Below are positions 16,747 through 25,771 of a stretch of DNA of 64,000 nt, piece by piece. Origin of the DNA: an uncultured Lachnospiraceae bacterium (lineage in GTDB: Bacteria; Bacillota; Clostridia; Lachnospirales; Lachnospiraceae); contig CAKNHF010000015.1 in the NCBI GenBank assembly GCA_930972465.1, positions 1-64,000 of the forward strand, in the 5' to 3' direction. The notes beneath the pieces are model-generated. The model had not been told where the DNA came from and did not search any database. It worked only from the letters and a program-made list of their open reading frames with translations. A program made the translations under genes and the position numbers. How positions within the stretch are numbered: the stretch's first letter is position 1; each line of letters opens with the position of its first letter.

Positions 16747-17868
16747 TCATATATTATCAAATACTTTTTCAATAAATCTCAATGCCACCCCGTACGCGGA
16801 GGCGTTCAGCTTGTATTTTCCGGCAGAGAGATACCCTGTATCAACATCAAAATTATTATATTTCATTACTTTTTCAGACAGCTCCGGCATGAACTCCTTC
16901 AGATATCCCCCTACATATCCGCCCAGTACGATCCTGCAGTCAAAGATCATCCGCAGATTTGTCACTGCCACAGCCAGATCATCCGTATATCTGTCCCATA
17001 TTTTCACAATATGCGGCTCTCCTCTCCTGACACCGTCAAAAAAACTCTCCAGAGTGCATCCGGAACTTTCCTGAAGAACGAGTGCAGAGCAGTAGGCATC
17101 CATACATCCCCGTTTGCCGCAGTAACACTGCCTGCCGTTTTTCTCAATGACCATGTGTCCGAACTCTCCGCTCTTGAAGTTCTCCCCCGGATACAGCTGC
17201 TGCCCGAGGCAGATCGCTCCTCCCACCGTGTTGCTGAGTGACAGATAAACCGCGTTCTCCGTCTCTTCTCCCAGCTCCGCATAAGCCGCGCTGCTGGCGT
17301 CATTCTCAATTTCAAAAGGAAATCCAAGCGCATTTCCCACAGACCTGAAACTTATATTTTGTACTTTTAACGTATGAGACCGGAGAAGCAGGTTCTGCCT
17401 TCTGTCCACAATGCCCGGTACGGAAAAACCGATTCCGGCGATTCTGCTCTGTTCAACATTCTGGGCTTTGATGAACGCTGAAACCCGTCCGGACAGGGAA
17501 TCATAATACAGTGCGGAATTTTCATACGGAATCCGGATCCTCTCGGATGCAATCATTTCTTTTTTCGCATTGACCATCACCATTGTGATATGGTTATTGG
17601 TGATATCAACTCCTGCCGCATATCCCGCATCGCTCCTGATCGACAGCGCTTTTGCTCTGCGTCCCCCTGTGGATTCATACTCTCCGCTCTCTTCCACAAT
17701 TCCTTCCTCTATGAGAGCCTTTACATTCTGCAGAGTCGTCGGCATACTCAGCTTCAGCCCGGCCGAAATCTCTGTCTTGGATGTCGTCCCTCTGAGCGAA
17801 ATAAATCTCGCTGTCCGTATCCTGTTGTTTCGTTTCGGTTCCAATCCTGTATCGGCATTCTTCCTCAT
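16747..17868 (-). CDS. ROK family transcriptional regulator (XylR/NagC-like)
   Basis: A 373-residue repressor. The N-terminal winged helix (about residues 15-75: SKTEISAGLKLSMPTTLQNV...) is followed by an actin-like sugar-kinase fold with AAGVDITNNHI. The zinc motif CYCGKRGCMDAYCS lies near residue 250. The DExGH-like EFGHMVIE just before it places the sugar-sensing His. It lies next to the polyol dehydrogenase/symporter unit in the same orientation but with its own promoter and terminator. It probably represses that unit and itself. Confidence 0.9.
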   Translation of the reverse strand: MRKNADTGLEPKRNNRIRTARFISLRGTTSKTEISAGLKLSMPTTLQNVKALIEEGIVEESGEYESTGGRRAKALSIRSDAGYAAGVDITNNHITMVMVNAKKEMIASERIRIPYENSALYYDSLSGRVSAFIKAQNVEQSRIAGIGFSVPGIVDRRQNLLLRSHTLKVQNISFRSVGNALGFPFEIENDASSAAYAELGEETENAVYLSLSNTVGGAICLGQQLYPGENFKSGEFGHMVIEKNGRQCYCGKRGCMDAYCSALVLQESSGCTLESFFDGVRRGEPHIVKIWDRYTDDLAVAVTNLRMIFDCRIVLGGYVGGYLKEFMPELSEKVMKYNNFDVDTGYLSAGKYKLNASAYGVALRFIEKVFDNI

Positions 17869-17882
17869 ATTCCGCGCCTCAC

Positions 17883-17936
17883 TTTTATAAGTTATTTTAT
17901 AAAAATGATTATATAATCATATTCGAAAACTGTCAC
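17883..17936 (-). promoter_or_regulatory. Promoter and candidate operators of the ROK gene
   Basis: GTGACA (17936-17931), 17-bp spacer and TATAAT (17913-17908). The perfect 16-bp palindrome ATGATTATATAATCAT (17905-17920) covers the -10, and a direct repeat of TTTTATAA (17883-17890, 17895-17902, 12-bp period) follows it. The layout fits autorepression. Confidence 0.6.
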
Positions 17937-18015
17937 GTACTTTTTTCGAATCAGAAGATTCCGGGCCCTGCCGGGACGTTTCTTCCGGCCGCCTCAGACT
18001 TCACAGCCGAATCTT

Positions 18016-19050
18016 TCAGATACGGTATACCTTTGTCTCATATGCGTTCAGCGATTTTTCTCCTTCCGCGGTCTCTCCGCTGTCAAGATCCGTCACCGCC
18101 TTCCCCAGGGCAATCTTCTGCGGCTGTTTCGAGAAGTTCAGAACAAAGAGATAATCTGTGCCGTCTTTTCTCCGCACCCCGATCTCACACTCCTCCGGCG
18201 CACTGACAATCTCGGAGAACGGGGACAGAATTCCCGCATATTTCAAAAACACCCTGACATTTTCCCTTGTAAATGTTCCTCCGAAATGAAGTACTCTGCC
18301 CTTGCCGCACTTTGTCTCAATCAGCGCCGGTTTTCCTGCATAATAGCTGCCGCTGTAGACTGCAAGAATCTTTGCGTCGCCGCCGGCTGCCATCAGAATA
18401 TCTATGAAGCGGGTGTAATCCAGCGCCTGGTGCGGGTTCGTTCAGTCATTGATAGTGGTACGGGGCACATAAACCTGAGACCAGTCCGTGTATGTCTGAT
18501 CCCAGAACACGGTTCCCCATGCCTCGTTCAGTTTTTCCAGCGTACCGTATTTTCTTTTCAGAAAATCCCGGAAGGCAATAGTGTCGCTCTCCGAATAGAA
18601 CTCGTTAATCTCACAGTTTATCTCATTGTCGATCTGCCATCCCACAATGCAGGAACGCTTTGCATAGTGTGAAGCAATGTGCTCTACAGCGTCCCGTACA
18701 AGTTCATGGAGTTTCCGGGAATTATAGTTATAATGCCTTCTCATCCCGTGGCGGAAGAGTACTCCGTCTTTACGGCAGTTCAGGATCTCGGGATATTTTT
18801 CCGACATCCATACAGGCGGTATCGCGGTAGGCGTGCCGAAGATCACCTTCATCTCCTCCTCTTCCGCAAGATCCAGGAATTCATCGAAAAATTCATAGGA
18901 ATACTTTCCTTCCTCCGGCTCAAAAATCTGCCATGCAAATTCTGCAATGCGTACAGTAAAGATACCGCTTTCCTTCATCCTCCTGAGATCGTCCCTCCAC
19001 AGGCTCTTATCCCAGTGTTCCGGATAGTAGCATACTCCGAGATTAATTTT
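18016..19050 (-). pseudogene. Decayed GH42 beta-galactosidase
   Basis: Remains of a GH42 enzyme that is normally about 680 residues long. The 5' part (about 19050-18442) encodes NLGVCYYPEHWDKSLWRDDL, FAWQIFEPEEG and IVGWQIDNEI, the last including the acid/base Glu region. It has lost its start codon at the junction near 19050. A TGA at 18444-18442 interrupts the frame just before TNPHQALDYTRF. After it the text jumps directly to the C-terminal domain (ILAVYSGSYYAGKPAL... to the stop at 18016), missing about 300 residues including the nucleophile domain. All pieces are in the same frame, so the loss is an in-frame deletion plus a nonsense mutation. Confidence 0.85.
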
Positions 19051-19058
19051 GTTCCATA

Positions 19059-19292
19059 GAATACCTGAACCGCGTCTTCAGGAATCATACCGGAAAAACG
19101 ATCACCGAATACCGCCAGCAGATCTGTCTCAAAGAAGCGGAACATCTGCTTGTCAGCACGGATCTGCCCATCAGCAGCATCATCTCGGAAATCGGATTCT
19201 CAAACCGCAGCTATTTTTACCGTCTGTTTGAGGACAATTACGGTCTGACTCCATTGGAATACCGACGGCTGCAAAAAACAGACACGCAATAG
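19059..19292 (+). pseudogene. 3' stump of an AraC-family regulator gene
   Basis: An open frame of 77 codons on the plus strand ends at TAG 19292 and encodes the C-terminal HTH of an AraC protein: the first helix pair around AEHLLVSTDLPISSIISEIGF, then SNRSYFYRLFEDNYGLTPLEYRR. There is no start codon or sensor domain. Its 5' edge abuts the broken 5' end of the GH42 pseudogene, so a deletion removed the divergent promoter region together with both gene starts. Confidence 0.8.
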
Positions 19293-19300
19293 ATTCCGTT

Positions 19301-20641
19301 TTATCTGTGGCTCTCCTTCCACAGTTTCTCGGCCGTCGGCTTCCAGCTCTCGGCATATGGCTCGCACCGGTCGCACAGATCATCTACGCTCTCCGGATCC
19401 TGATAATCCGTATTCACAGCTCCTGTCTCCCTGACCAGTTCCCTCAGGCGTTCCGGATTTTCCAGCATCGGGCAGGGGCGCAGATGGTTCTCGTTGAACG
19501 GCTGATTGTCATGATAAGCCTGGAAGATCGGGCTTCTCAGCGCATCCAGAAGAGAGGTGTCATGAATGTTCACATTGGAGTAATGAATGAATACACAGGG
19601 CTCCACATCTCCCTTGGCGTTGATGTGAAGGTATCGCCTGCCGCCTGCGATACATCCGCCCACATACTCCCCGTCATTCTGGAAGTCCATTCCGAAGATC
19701 GGCTTTGTCTCACGGAAGTGACGGATCCTGTGATACATCTCCTCCCTCTGCTCCGGCGTCGGAAGCAGATCCGTCACCGCGCCGTGTCCTACCGGCATAT
19801 AGTGGAAGAACCATACGAAGAGGGCTCCGCTCTCGATCATCATATCATAGAATGCCTCGCTGCTGACGTCCTCAAAGTTCTGGCTGGTATAGCATACGGA
19901 AATGCCGAACGGGAGCCTGTGCTCCTTCATCAGCTTCATGGCATGCCGCACCTTCTCATACACCCCGCTGCCGCGCCGTCCGTCGTTCGCCTTCTCAAAT
20001 CCCTCCAGGCTGATGGCCGGAACGAAGTTCTTCACCCGCAGCATCTCCTGGCAGAATTCCTCATCTATCATAGTTCCGTTTGTAAAGGCAAGGAATTCAC
20101 AGTCCGGATGCATCTCACAGATTTTAAACACATCTTTCTTGCGTACCGTGGGCTCGCCCCCTGTGTAAATATACATATAGGTTCCCAGCTCTTTGCCCTG
20201 TCGTACAATAGAATCAATGTCTTCCAGGCTTAAGTTATACTGATGTCCATACTCGGCAGCCCAGCATCCTGTACAGTTCAGATTGCATGCCGTGGTCGGA
20301 TCCAGAAGGATCGCCCACGGAATATTGCAGTTGTACTTCTCCGACATTTCCTCCTGGGTTGCACTTCCCTTCAGGCTGGCATTTGTGATAAAGTTCTGGA
20401 AGAAGGTCCGGCGTACGCCCGGATCCAGTTCATACAGCCGGAGGATCAGCTGATACCAGTTGTTCTTCTCTTCAATAGACTTCCGTATCGCGTTTCTCTG
20501 ACTTGCGTACCAGTCCCTGGGCATAAAGCGATCCACGAACGACATCAGTTTCGGGATATTCTCCTCCGGATTTCCCTCCAGATAGTTTAAAGCCTGATTT
20601 ACTGTAAATTCCTGCATTGTCTCTTTAATTGTCTTTCCCAT
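19301..20641 (-). CDS. Radical SAM protein with SPASM-like C-terminal cysteines
   Basis: A 446-residue radical S-adenosylmethionine enzyme. The [4Fe-4S] motif CNLNCTGCW (CxxxCxxC) lies near residue 120 and is followed by YIYTGGEPTVRK. The C-terminal part has further cysteines (GGCIAG, EPCVF, RPCPM, LCDRC) that could bind auxiliary clusters. An N-terminal helical extension of about 100 residues precedes the barrel. The substrate is unknown. The open frame reaches 20677, but AAAGGCGG is placed before ATG 20641. It follows ftsH by 74 bp on the same strand. Confidence 0.85.
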   Translation of the reverse strand: MGKTIKETMQEFTVNQALNYLEGNPEENIPKLMSFVDRFMPRDWYASQRNAIRKSIEEKNNWYQLILRLYELDPGVRRTFFQNFITNASLKGSATQEEMSEKYNCNIPWAILLDPTTACNLNCTGCWAAEYGHQYNLSLEDIDSIVRQGKELGTYMYIYTGGEPTVRKKDVFKICEMHPDCEFLAFTNGTMIDEEFCQEMLRVKNFVPAISLEGFEKANDGRRGSGVYEKVRHAMKLMKEHRLPFGISVCYTSQNFEDVSSEAFYDMMIESGALFVWFFHYMPVGHGAVTDLLPTPEQREEMYHRIRHFRETKPIFGMDFQNDGEYVGGCIAGGRRYLHINAKGDVEPCVFIHYSNVNIHDTSLLDALRSPIFQAYHDNQPFNENHLRPCPMLENPERLRELVRETGAVNTDYQDPESVDDLCDRCEPYAESWKPTAEKLWKESHR

Positions 20642-20714
20642 TTGTGTTTCCGCCTTTCTGCTTTTCTTTCGTATCATCTATATGAATGAAGCAAAGCTGT
20701 CAGCACTGCCGACG

Positions 20715-22535
20715 CTATGCGTTTAATATCTTCATGAATTCATCTCCCGTGATGGTCTCTTTATCATAGAGATAATCCGCGAGCTCATCCAGCTTCTCCC
20801 TGTTTTCCTCCAGGATTTTTCCTGCTTTCTCATGCTGCTTTTTCACCAGTTCCACAACCTGACGGTCAATCTCCGCCTGGGTCTCCGCGGAACAGCTCAG
20901 AGAAGTATCCCCGCCCAGATACTGGTTGGTGACTGTCTCCATGGCTACCATATCGAAGTCCTTGCTCATTCCGTACCGGGTGATCATGGACCGCGCCAGC
21001 TTTGTCGCCTGCTCGATATCATTTGAAGCGCCCGTGGACGCCGAATGGAATACCAGTTCCTCAGCCGCGCGGCCTCCGGTCAGCGTGGCAATCTTGTTCT
21101 CCAGTTCCTCCTGGCTCATCAGGTAATGGTTCCCCTCCTCTACCTGCATCGTATATCCCAGTGCTCCGGAAGTACGGGGAACAATGGTAATCTTCTGGAC
21201 CGGAGCAGAATTGCTCTGCTTCGCTGCCACAAGCGCATGTCCGATCTCGTGGTAAGAAACAACTTTTTTCTCCTGATCAGTGAGAATGGCATTTTTCTTC
21301 TGGTACCCTGCGATGACTACCTCAATGCTCTCCTCCAGATCCGCCTGGGTTACAAAACTGCGGTTTTCTCTTACAGCGCGCAGCGCCGCCTCATTGACGA
21401 TATTGGCAAGCTCCGCTCCGGATGCTCCGGACGCCATCCTTGCGATCCGGCTGAAATCAACACTCTCATCCAGTTTCACTTTCTTTGCATGGACTTTCAG
21501 AATCTCCTCGCGGCCTTTCAGATCCGGAAGTTCCACCGGAACACGGCGGTCAAAACGCCCCGGTCTTGTCAGCGCCGGATCCAGTGACTCCGGACGGTTG
21601 GTCGCCGCCAGGATGATCACGCCGTTGTTTGTCTCGAATCCGTCCATCTCTGTAAGGAGCTGATTCAGAGTCTGTTCACGTTCATCGTTTCCGCCCACAC
21701 GCCCGTCACGTTTCTGGCCAATGGCGTCGATCTCATCAATGAACACAATACAGGGAGCCTTCTCCTTTGCCTGTTTGAACAGATCCCTGACCTTGGACGC
21801 TCCCATGCCCACGAACATCTCCACAAACTCGGAACCCGACATGGAGAAGAATGGAACGTTGGACTCTCCGGCGACCGCCTTGGCCAGCATAGTCTTTCCT
21901 GTTCCGGGAGGTCCTACAAGAAGAATTCCCTTCGGCATGGATGCACCGATCTCTTTATATTTTTTCGGGTTGTGAAGGTAGTCCACAATTTCGGAAAGAT
22001 TTTCCTTGGCCTCATCCTCACCGGCAACATCAGAAAACCGGATGCCTTCCGATGATTTCACGTAAACTTTGGCATTGCTCTTTCCCATTCCGAATATCAT
22101 GGAATCCGGACCTCCGCTTGCCCTGCTCATGAGTTTTTTCGACATATACTGCCCGATTCCGATAAAGATAATAATGGGTAGAATCCAGGAGACAAGGAAG
22201 GTAATAACCGGCGAGGTCTGCTTGATAATCTGTCCGGAGAATTCTGCGCCGGAGGCATACAGCCTCTCGGTCATGCCCGGATCCTCCACCATTCCCGTCT
22301 TATAGATCTGATCGCCGTCCCGATTGGTAAATATGATCTCGTTCTCACTCTGATCGATTTCAACCTGACCGATCTCCTCATTTTCCGTCATCTGAATAAA
22401 CTGGTCATATCCCACTTCTTTTATCTGCCGTTCTGCTGCCCATGGCATAAACAGAAAATTAAATACCATCAGAATCACAAGAACGATCACATAATAAAAT
22501 ACCAGGGGTTTTCTCGGTTTCTTTACTTCATGCAT
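20715..22535 (-). CDS. ftsH: ATP-dependent zinc metalloprotease FtsH
   Basis: A 606-residue membrane-anchored AAA+ protease that degrades misassembled membrane proteins and short-lived regulators. Two N-terminal membrane helices (about residues 11-31 and 110-130) flank an extracellular domain. Walker A is GPPGTGKT (208-215), with Walker [11 protein letters not shown] and [15 protein letters not shown]. The zinc site HEIGH is in the 425-435 region. GGAGG is 7 nt before ATG 22535. The upstream coiled-coil gene ends 28 bp away, so the two probably share a transcript. Confidence 0.95.
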   Translation of the reverse strand: MHEVKKPRKPLVFYYVIVLVILMVFNFLFMPWAAERQIKEVGYDQFIQMTENEEIGQVEIDQSENEIIFTNRDGDQIYKTGMVEDPGMTERLYASGAEFSGQIIKQTSPVITFLVSWILPIIIFIGIGQYMSKKLMSRASGGPDSMIFGMGKSNAKVYVKSSEGIRFSDVAGEDEAKENLSEIVDYLHNPKKYKEIGASMPKGILLVGPPGTGKTMLAKAVAGESNVPFFSMSGSEFVEMFVGMGASKVRDLFKQAKEKAPCIVFIDEIDAIGQKRDGRVGGNDEREQTLNQLLTEMDGFETNNGVIILAATNRPESLDPALTRPGRFDRRVPVELPDLKGREEILKVHAKKVKLDESVDFSRIARMASGASGAELANIVNEAALRAVRENRSFVTQADLEESIEVVIAGYQKKNAILTDQEKKVVSYHEIGHALVAAKQSNSAPVQKITIVPRTSGALGYTMQVEEGNHYLMSQEELENKIATLTGGRAAEELVFHSASTGASNDIEQATKLARSMITRYGMSKDFDMVAMETVTNQYLGGDTSLSCSAETQAEIDRQVVELVKKQHEKAGKILEENREKLDELADYLYDKETITGDEFMKILNA

Positions 22536-22563
22536 ATTTCATCCTCCTTTGATCTGTTCTGTA

Positions 22564-23016
22564 TCAGCCCGGAGTCTTTCCGGATCTTTGTTTATCAGCA
22601 TCCTTCTGATTTTCAAGTGCCGTAAGCACAGAAATCATTGCCTGCTGCATGGCAAGTGTCGCAAAATCCATGGCGTATTCCGCGTACAGCAGTTCTGCTT
22701 CCCGCTCATCTTCTTCCACGGTACTGTCCTCGGAATGGATATCCTGTACAAGCTGTCTCGTCATCAGATCCTGTGTCTTTTTCCTGTAATCCAGCTGTAC
22801 CTGTGACATTCTTCTGACAGCCTCTGACCTGCAGGATTCTGTTTTTTCCTGAAGCAGAAGTGTATTCTCTTCCAGTTCCTCTTCCGCCTTTTTCAGTTCT
22901 TCGCGGATTTTCCGGCTGTCTCCCTGCTCACAGACACGGATCCTGCACTGCAGCTTTCCGTACTGCTCCGCCATTTCATACAATTTAACGGCAAATATGC
23001 TGTCATCTATTTTCAT
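22564..23016 (-). CDS. Hypothetical coiled-coil protein upstream of ftsH
   Basis: A 150-residue soluble protein, strongly acidic and helical. Residues 20-75 (RKIREELKKAEEELEENTLL...) predict a coiled coil, and the end is basic. No family was recognised. The longest frame begins at 23154, but AAAGGAGG precedes ATG 23016. It is the first gene of the ftsH transcript, so an accessory or substrate role with FtsH is possible but unsupported by homology. Confidence 0.7.
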   Translation of the reverse strand: MKIDDSIFAVKLYEMAEQYGKLQCRIRVCEQGDSRKIREELKKAEEELEENTLLLQEKTESCRSEAVRRMSQVQLDYRKKTQDLMTRQLVQDIHSEDSTVEEDEREAELLYAEYAMDFATLAMQQAMISVLTALENQKDADKQRSGKTPG

Positions 23017-23100
23017 GTAAATATCCTCCTTTCCGTGTCTTATGGACTCTACACTTTTTATATAGCAGATACCGGAATTGATTTCGACTCTCAATTTTTC

Positions 23101-23131
23101 AAATCTGTACTTACAGATTTGGAAATCTGTA
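23101..23131. promoter_or_regulatory. Candidate operator between the ftsH unit and the DUF308 gene
   Basis: Perfect palindrome TACAGATTTGGAAATCTGTA (23112-23131) plus an extra half site AAATCTGTA (23101-23109) facing it. The flanking A-run is on the wrong side for a terminator, so a protein-binding site in the divergent promoter region is the better reading. Confidence 0.5.
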
Positions 23132-23155
23132 AAAAAAACTGACATATCCCGCATT

Positions 23156-23184
23156 TTGTAAAGACAAAGCCGACAAATTATAAG
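23156..23184 (+). promoter_or_regulatory. Candidate promoter of the DUF308 gene
   Basis: TTGTAA (23156-23161), 17-bp spacer, TATAAG (23179-23184). It is immediately downstream of the palindrome at 23112-23131. Another possible -35 (TTGAAA) lies further down, so the assignment is tentative. Confidence 0.45.
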
Positions 23185-23283
23185 TGGCGTTCCGGGGATA
23201 CATCGGCTATATTGAAATCAGACAGAAGCTTTTATAACTGAACTGTAAACTGATATAAACTTATTTTAAAGGAGAGATGATAT

Positions 23284-23868
23284 ATGAGATGGTTTGATTC
23301 AGATTTTGATTATGTACAGGAACTGCTGGATTCATGGAATCAGAAAAGAAAGACGATCCGCACCGCATATTTTATAATGGCGGCCCTTCTTATCATCGCC
23401 GGAATTCTGACCGCGGTATTCCCGGTGAGTATTTTCGCGGTGGTCCAGTATATGGCTGCGGCAGCCGTGATCGTGGTCGGCATCTATCATATAATTACGT
23501 TTGCATCCATGACCTCTTTTTTCCGTGATTACATGCTGGTCATATCCGGAATATTGAATATTCTGCTTGGCATAATGCTGTTTGTCATGCCGGTAGAGCT
23601 GACCGTGGCGGTCATAACTTTTATTCTTGCCATTCTGCTGATATTCAACGGAGCACAGAAACTGGCTTTTGCTTCCCGCCTCAGATATTTCCGTATTCCC
23701 CACTCAGGGACACTGACATTCAGCGGCGTACTTAACATTATACTGGCCGTTGTCTTCCTGCTGCTGCCTTTTGTATCCGCTCTGGCTCTGAATTATATAC
23801 TTGCCGCATATCTGCTTCTGACAGGAGCCGCTCTGGCCGCGGAGGCAGCCGGAATGCGCAAAATCTGA
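23284..23868 (+). CDS. DUF308 / HdeD-like membrane protein
   Basis: A 194-residue membrane protein with six predicted helices in pairs (IRTAYFIMAALLIIAGILTAVF, YMAAAAVIVVGIYHI, LVISGILNILLGIMLF and so on), the repeat pattern of DUF308/HdeD proteins, some of which are linked to acid or envelope stress. AAAGGAG is 9 nt before ATG 23284. Sharing a regulatory region with the divergent ftsH unit makes an envelope-stress role plausible. Confidence 0.82.
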   Translation: MRWFDSDFDYVQELLDSWNQKRKTIRTAYFIMAALLIIAGILTAVFPVSIFAVVQYMAAAAVIVVGIYHIITFASMTSFFRDYMLVISGILNILLGIMLFVMPVELTVAVITFILAILLIFNGAQKLAFASRLRYFRIPHSGTLTFSGVLNIILAVVFLLLPFVSALALNYILAAYLLLTGAALAAEAAGMRKI

Positions 23869-23905
23869 GATTATAATATTATAATATAGTGAAAGAGGTA
23901 TTTTC

Positions 23906-24778
23906 ATGGACAACAGTATGAACCGTCGAAAAAATCAGACGTGTGCACAGGATCCCATTCAGCTCCTGGTCACACTCAACGAAAATTATCTGCCCAGGCT
24001 GCAGGTGGTCCTCACATCAATCTATATCAGTCAGCCGGAAGATAAACCGGATATATGGCTTTTGCACAGCGGCATTGCCGACAGAGCTCTTGATCCGGTG
24101 CGACAGCAGTGCGAAATTTTCGGATTCGGATTTCATCCGGTCATGGTCGACGGCAGCGCCTTCACAAACGCTCCTGTAAGCAGACAGTATCCCAGGGAAA
24201 TGTATTACCGCCTTCTGGCCGCGGACTTTCTTCCCGGAGAACTGAAGCGGGTTCTTTATCTGGACCCGGACACTCTGATCATCAATCCTCTTCGTCCTCT
24301 TTGGGAAACTGATCTGCGGGGACATCTCTTTGCAGCAGCCGCACATACCGGAAAAACGGAGCTGGCCAACAACATCAACCAGCTCCGCCTGGGTACAGAT
24401 CATAATTATTTTAATTCAGGGGTACTTCTGATAGATCTGCGCAAAGCAAGAAATGAAATTATTGCTGAAGAAGTCTTTTCCTACACAAAAGAGCATGCGA
24501 AAGAACTGCTTCTTCCGGATCAGGATATTCTTAACGCCATGTACGGCAGCCGCATACTTGAGATCGACGACTCCATCTGGAATTATGACGCCCGGAACTA
24601 CAACACTTATCTCCTGCGAAGCGCGGGAGAATATGATATGGACTGGGTCATGAACAATACATCCGTTCTGCATTTCTGCGGCCGGTCAAAACCATGGCAG
24701 AAAGGATATATCCATCGCTTCGGCATCCTGTATAAGCATTATATGAAACTGTCGGAAATACACTGTTCCCGCCAATAA
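23906..24778 (+). CDS. Glycosyltransferase family 8 protein
   Basis: A 290-residue GT-A fold transferase of the LgtC/GspA type. LLVTLNENYLP near the start binds the nucleotide sugar, the metal-binding DxD is DPD at 120-122 (VLYLDPDTLI), and YFNSGVLLIDL and DQDILNAMY follow. HFCGRSKPW near residue 260 is the C-terminal metal ligand motif. The sugar and acceptor are unknown. It is 37 bp after the DUF308 gene, so it is likely in the same transcript. Confidence 0.88.
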   Translation: MDNSMNRRKNQTCAQDPIQLLVTLNENYLPRLQVVLTSIYISQPEDKPDIWLLHSGIADRALDPVRQQCEIFGFGFHPVMVDGSAFTNAPVSRQYPREMYYRLLAADFLPGELKRVLYLDPDTLIINPLRPLWETDLRGHLFAAAAHTGKTELANNINQLRLGTDHNYFNSGVLLIDLRKARNEIIAEEVFSYTKEHAKELLLPDQDILNAMYGSRILEIDDSIWNYDARNYNTYLLRSAGEYDMDWVMNNTSVLHFCGRSKPWQKGYIHRFGILYKHYMKLSEIHCSRQ

Positions 24779-24802
24779 GGCATTGGGCCGGTTTCCTCCG
24801 CT

Positions 24803-25345
24803 TTATTCGTGTTTTCCGGGATACATTCTTCCCGTTATGATCCGCTCAAGCTGGCGGATCATACGCTCCTCATTGAGCGCTCCTTCATTCAGACTCTGGA
24901 GCAGAACTCCGGTCATCCCGCAGGCGTAGAACTTCAGCATGACCTGCATATCGTCATAACTTATCTCAAGTTCTGAAAGCCTGCTCCTGGCCATCTTCTC
25001 CAGATAAGCAGATGCAGCATCAACCAGCATTCCTTCGATCTGGAACCATTTTCTGGATTCCACAAGCCTGCTCAGCTTCTTTCTGTTTTGTCTCACGAAA
25101 GATAGATAGGTCTGCAGAGCGTCGGCACGGTCATCCGCTTCCAGACTTTCTTTCACAAGTTCCTGTGTTGCGTTCTGGAATGTCCATTCAAGGACATCCA
25201 TAATGTCATGAAAATGATAATAAAACGTCTGTCGTGAAATATGACATTTTTCGATCAGTCTTGTCACTGTAATCTTATCTATGTCTTCTTTCTCCAGCAT
25301 ATTAATAAAGGTATCAGAAATCTGTTTTTTCATGTCTTCTCTCAT
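24803..25345 (-). CDS. TetR/AcrR family transcriptional regulator
   Basis: A 180-residue repressor. The N-terminal HTH (about residues 5-50) contains IDKITVTRLIEKCHISRQTFYYHFHD, close to the AcrR consensus. The C-terminal part is helical and resembles the DhaS-type group with its FYACGMTGVLLQSL segment. The target is not visible. The nearest candidates are the large ABC exporter upstream and the convergent GT8 gene. The ribosome site is GGGAGACTT before ATG 25345. Confidence 0.85.
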   Translation of the reverse strand: MREDMKKQISDTFINMLEKEDIDKITVTRLIEKCHISRQTFYYHFHDIMDVLEWTFQNATQELVKESLEADDRADALQTYLSFVRQNRKKLSRLVESRKWFQIEGMLVDAASAYLEKMARSRLSELEISYDDMQVMLKFYACGMTGVLLQSLNEGALNEERMIRQLERIITGRMYPGKHE

Positions 25346-25465
25346 AAGTCTCCCTCTTCTTCTGAATCAGATTTGCCTCCCGGTTCCTCTATATACTTTT
25401 CTTCTGAAAAATGAAACATATTGCTATTTTATAATACCTTTTCTCAAGAAACAAGAAGTTATTTC

Positions 25466-25500
25466 AAAAAAAGACTGCACCGTTTTTCAGTGCAGCCTTT
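25466..25500 (-). terminator. Terminator after the small ORF / ABC exporter unit
   Basis: Arms GACTGCAC and GTGCAGCC (25473-25480, 25490-25497). Seven T follow on the minus strand, and TTTTAT on the plus strand. Confidence 0.75.
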
Positions 25501-25515
25501 TATCGTGTATCCCGG

Positions 25516-25650
25516 TCATGCATGAACGACCGAATACGGTTTTCTCTTAAACACCTCTCTCGCCCGGGAATCGACCTTTGCCTCCATTCCCGAATAACTC
25601 CTTGCCAGATCCAGTTTGATATGTTTCACTTTTCTTCTTTCTTTTCTCAT
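25516..25650 (-). CDS. Small basic ORF (44 residues)
   Basis: An open frame ATG 25650 to TGA 25516 encodes a 44-residue Lys/Arg-rich protein (starts MRKERRKVKHIKLDLA, ends KPYSVVHA). GGAG lies 11 nt upstream. It sits alone between the ABC exporter stop and a terminator on the same strand, so it is transcribed and not a shadow of another gene. No family was recognised. Confidence 0.5.
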   Translation of the reverse strand: MRKERRKVKHIKLDLARSYSGMEAKVDSRAREVFKRKPYSVVHA

Positions 25651-25771
25651 AATTCTGTGCTCTCCATCTCGTTTTTTCAGAATTTTCAATTCCTGTTAAA
25701 TATAATGTAGCACAGAAATATGGAATATCTGTTAGAAGTATATTAAATTCAGGTTAGGTATCTTTTCTTTC

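Noticed and set aside
23112-23140. Terminator at the ftsH-DUF308 intergenic palindrome
   Set aside because: The A-run follows on the plus strand, so T residues would precede the hairpin on the minus strand. This is the wrong geometry for either direction.
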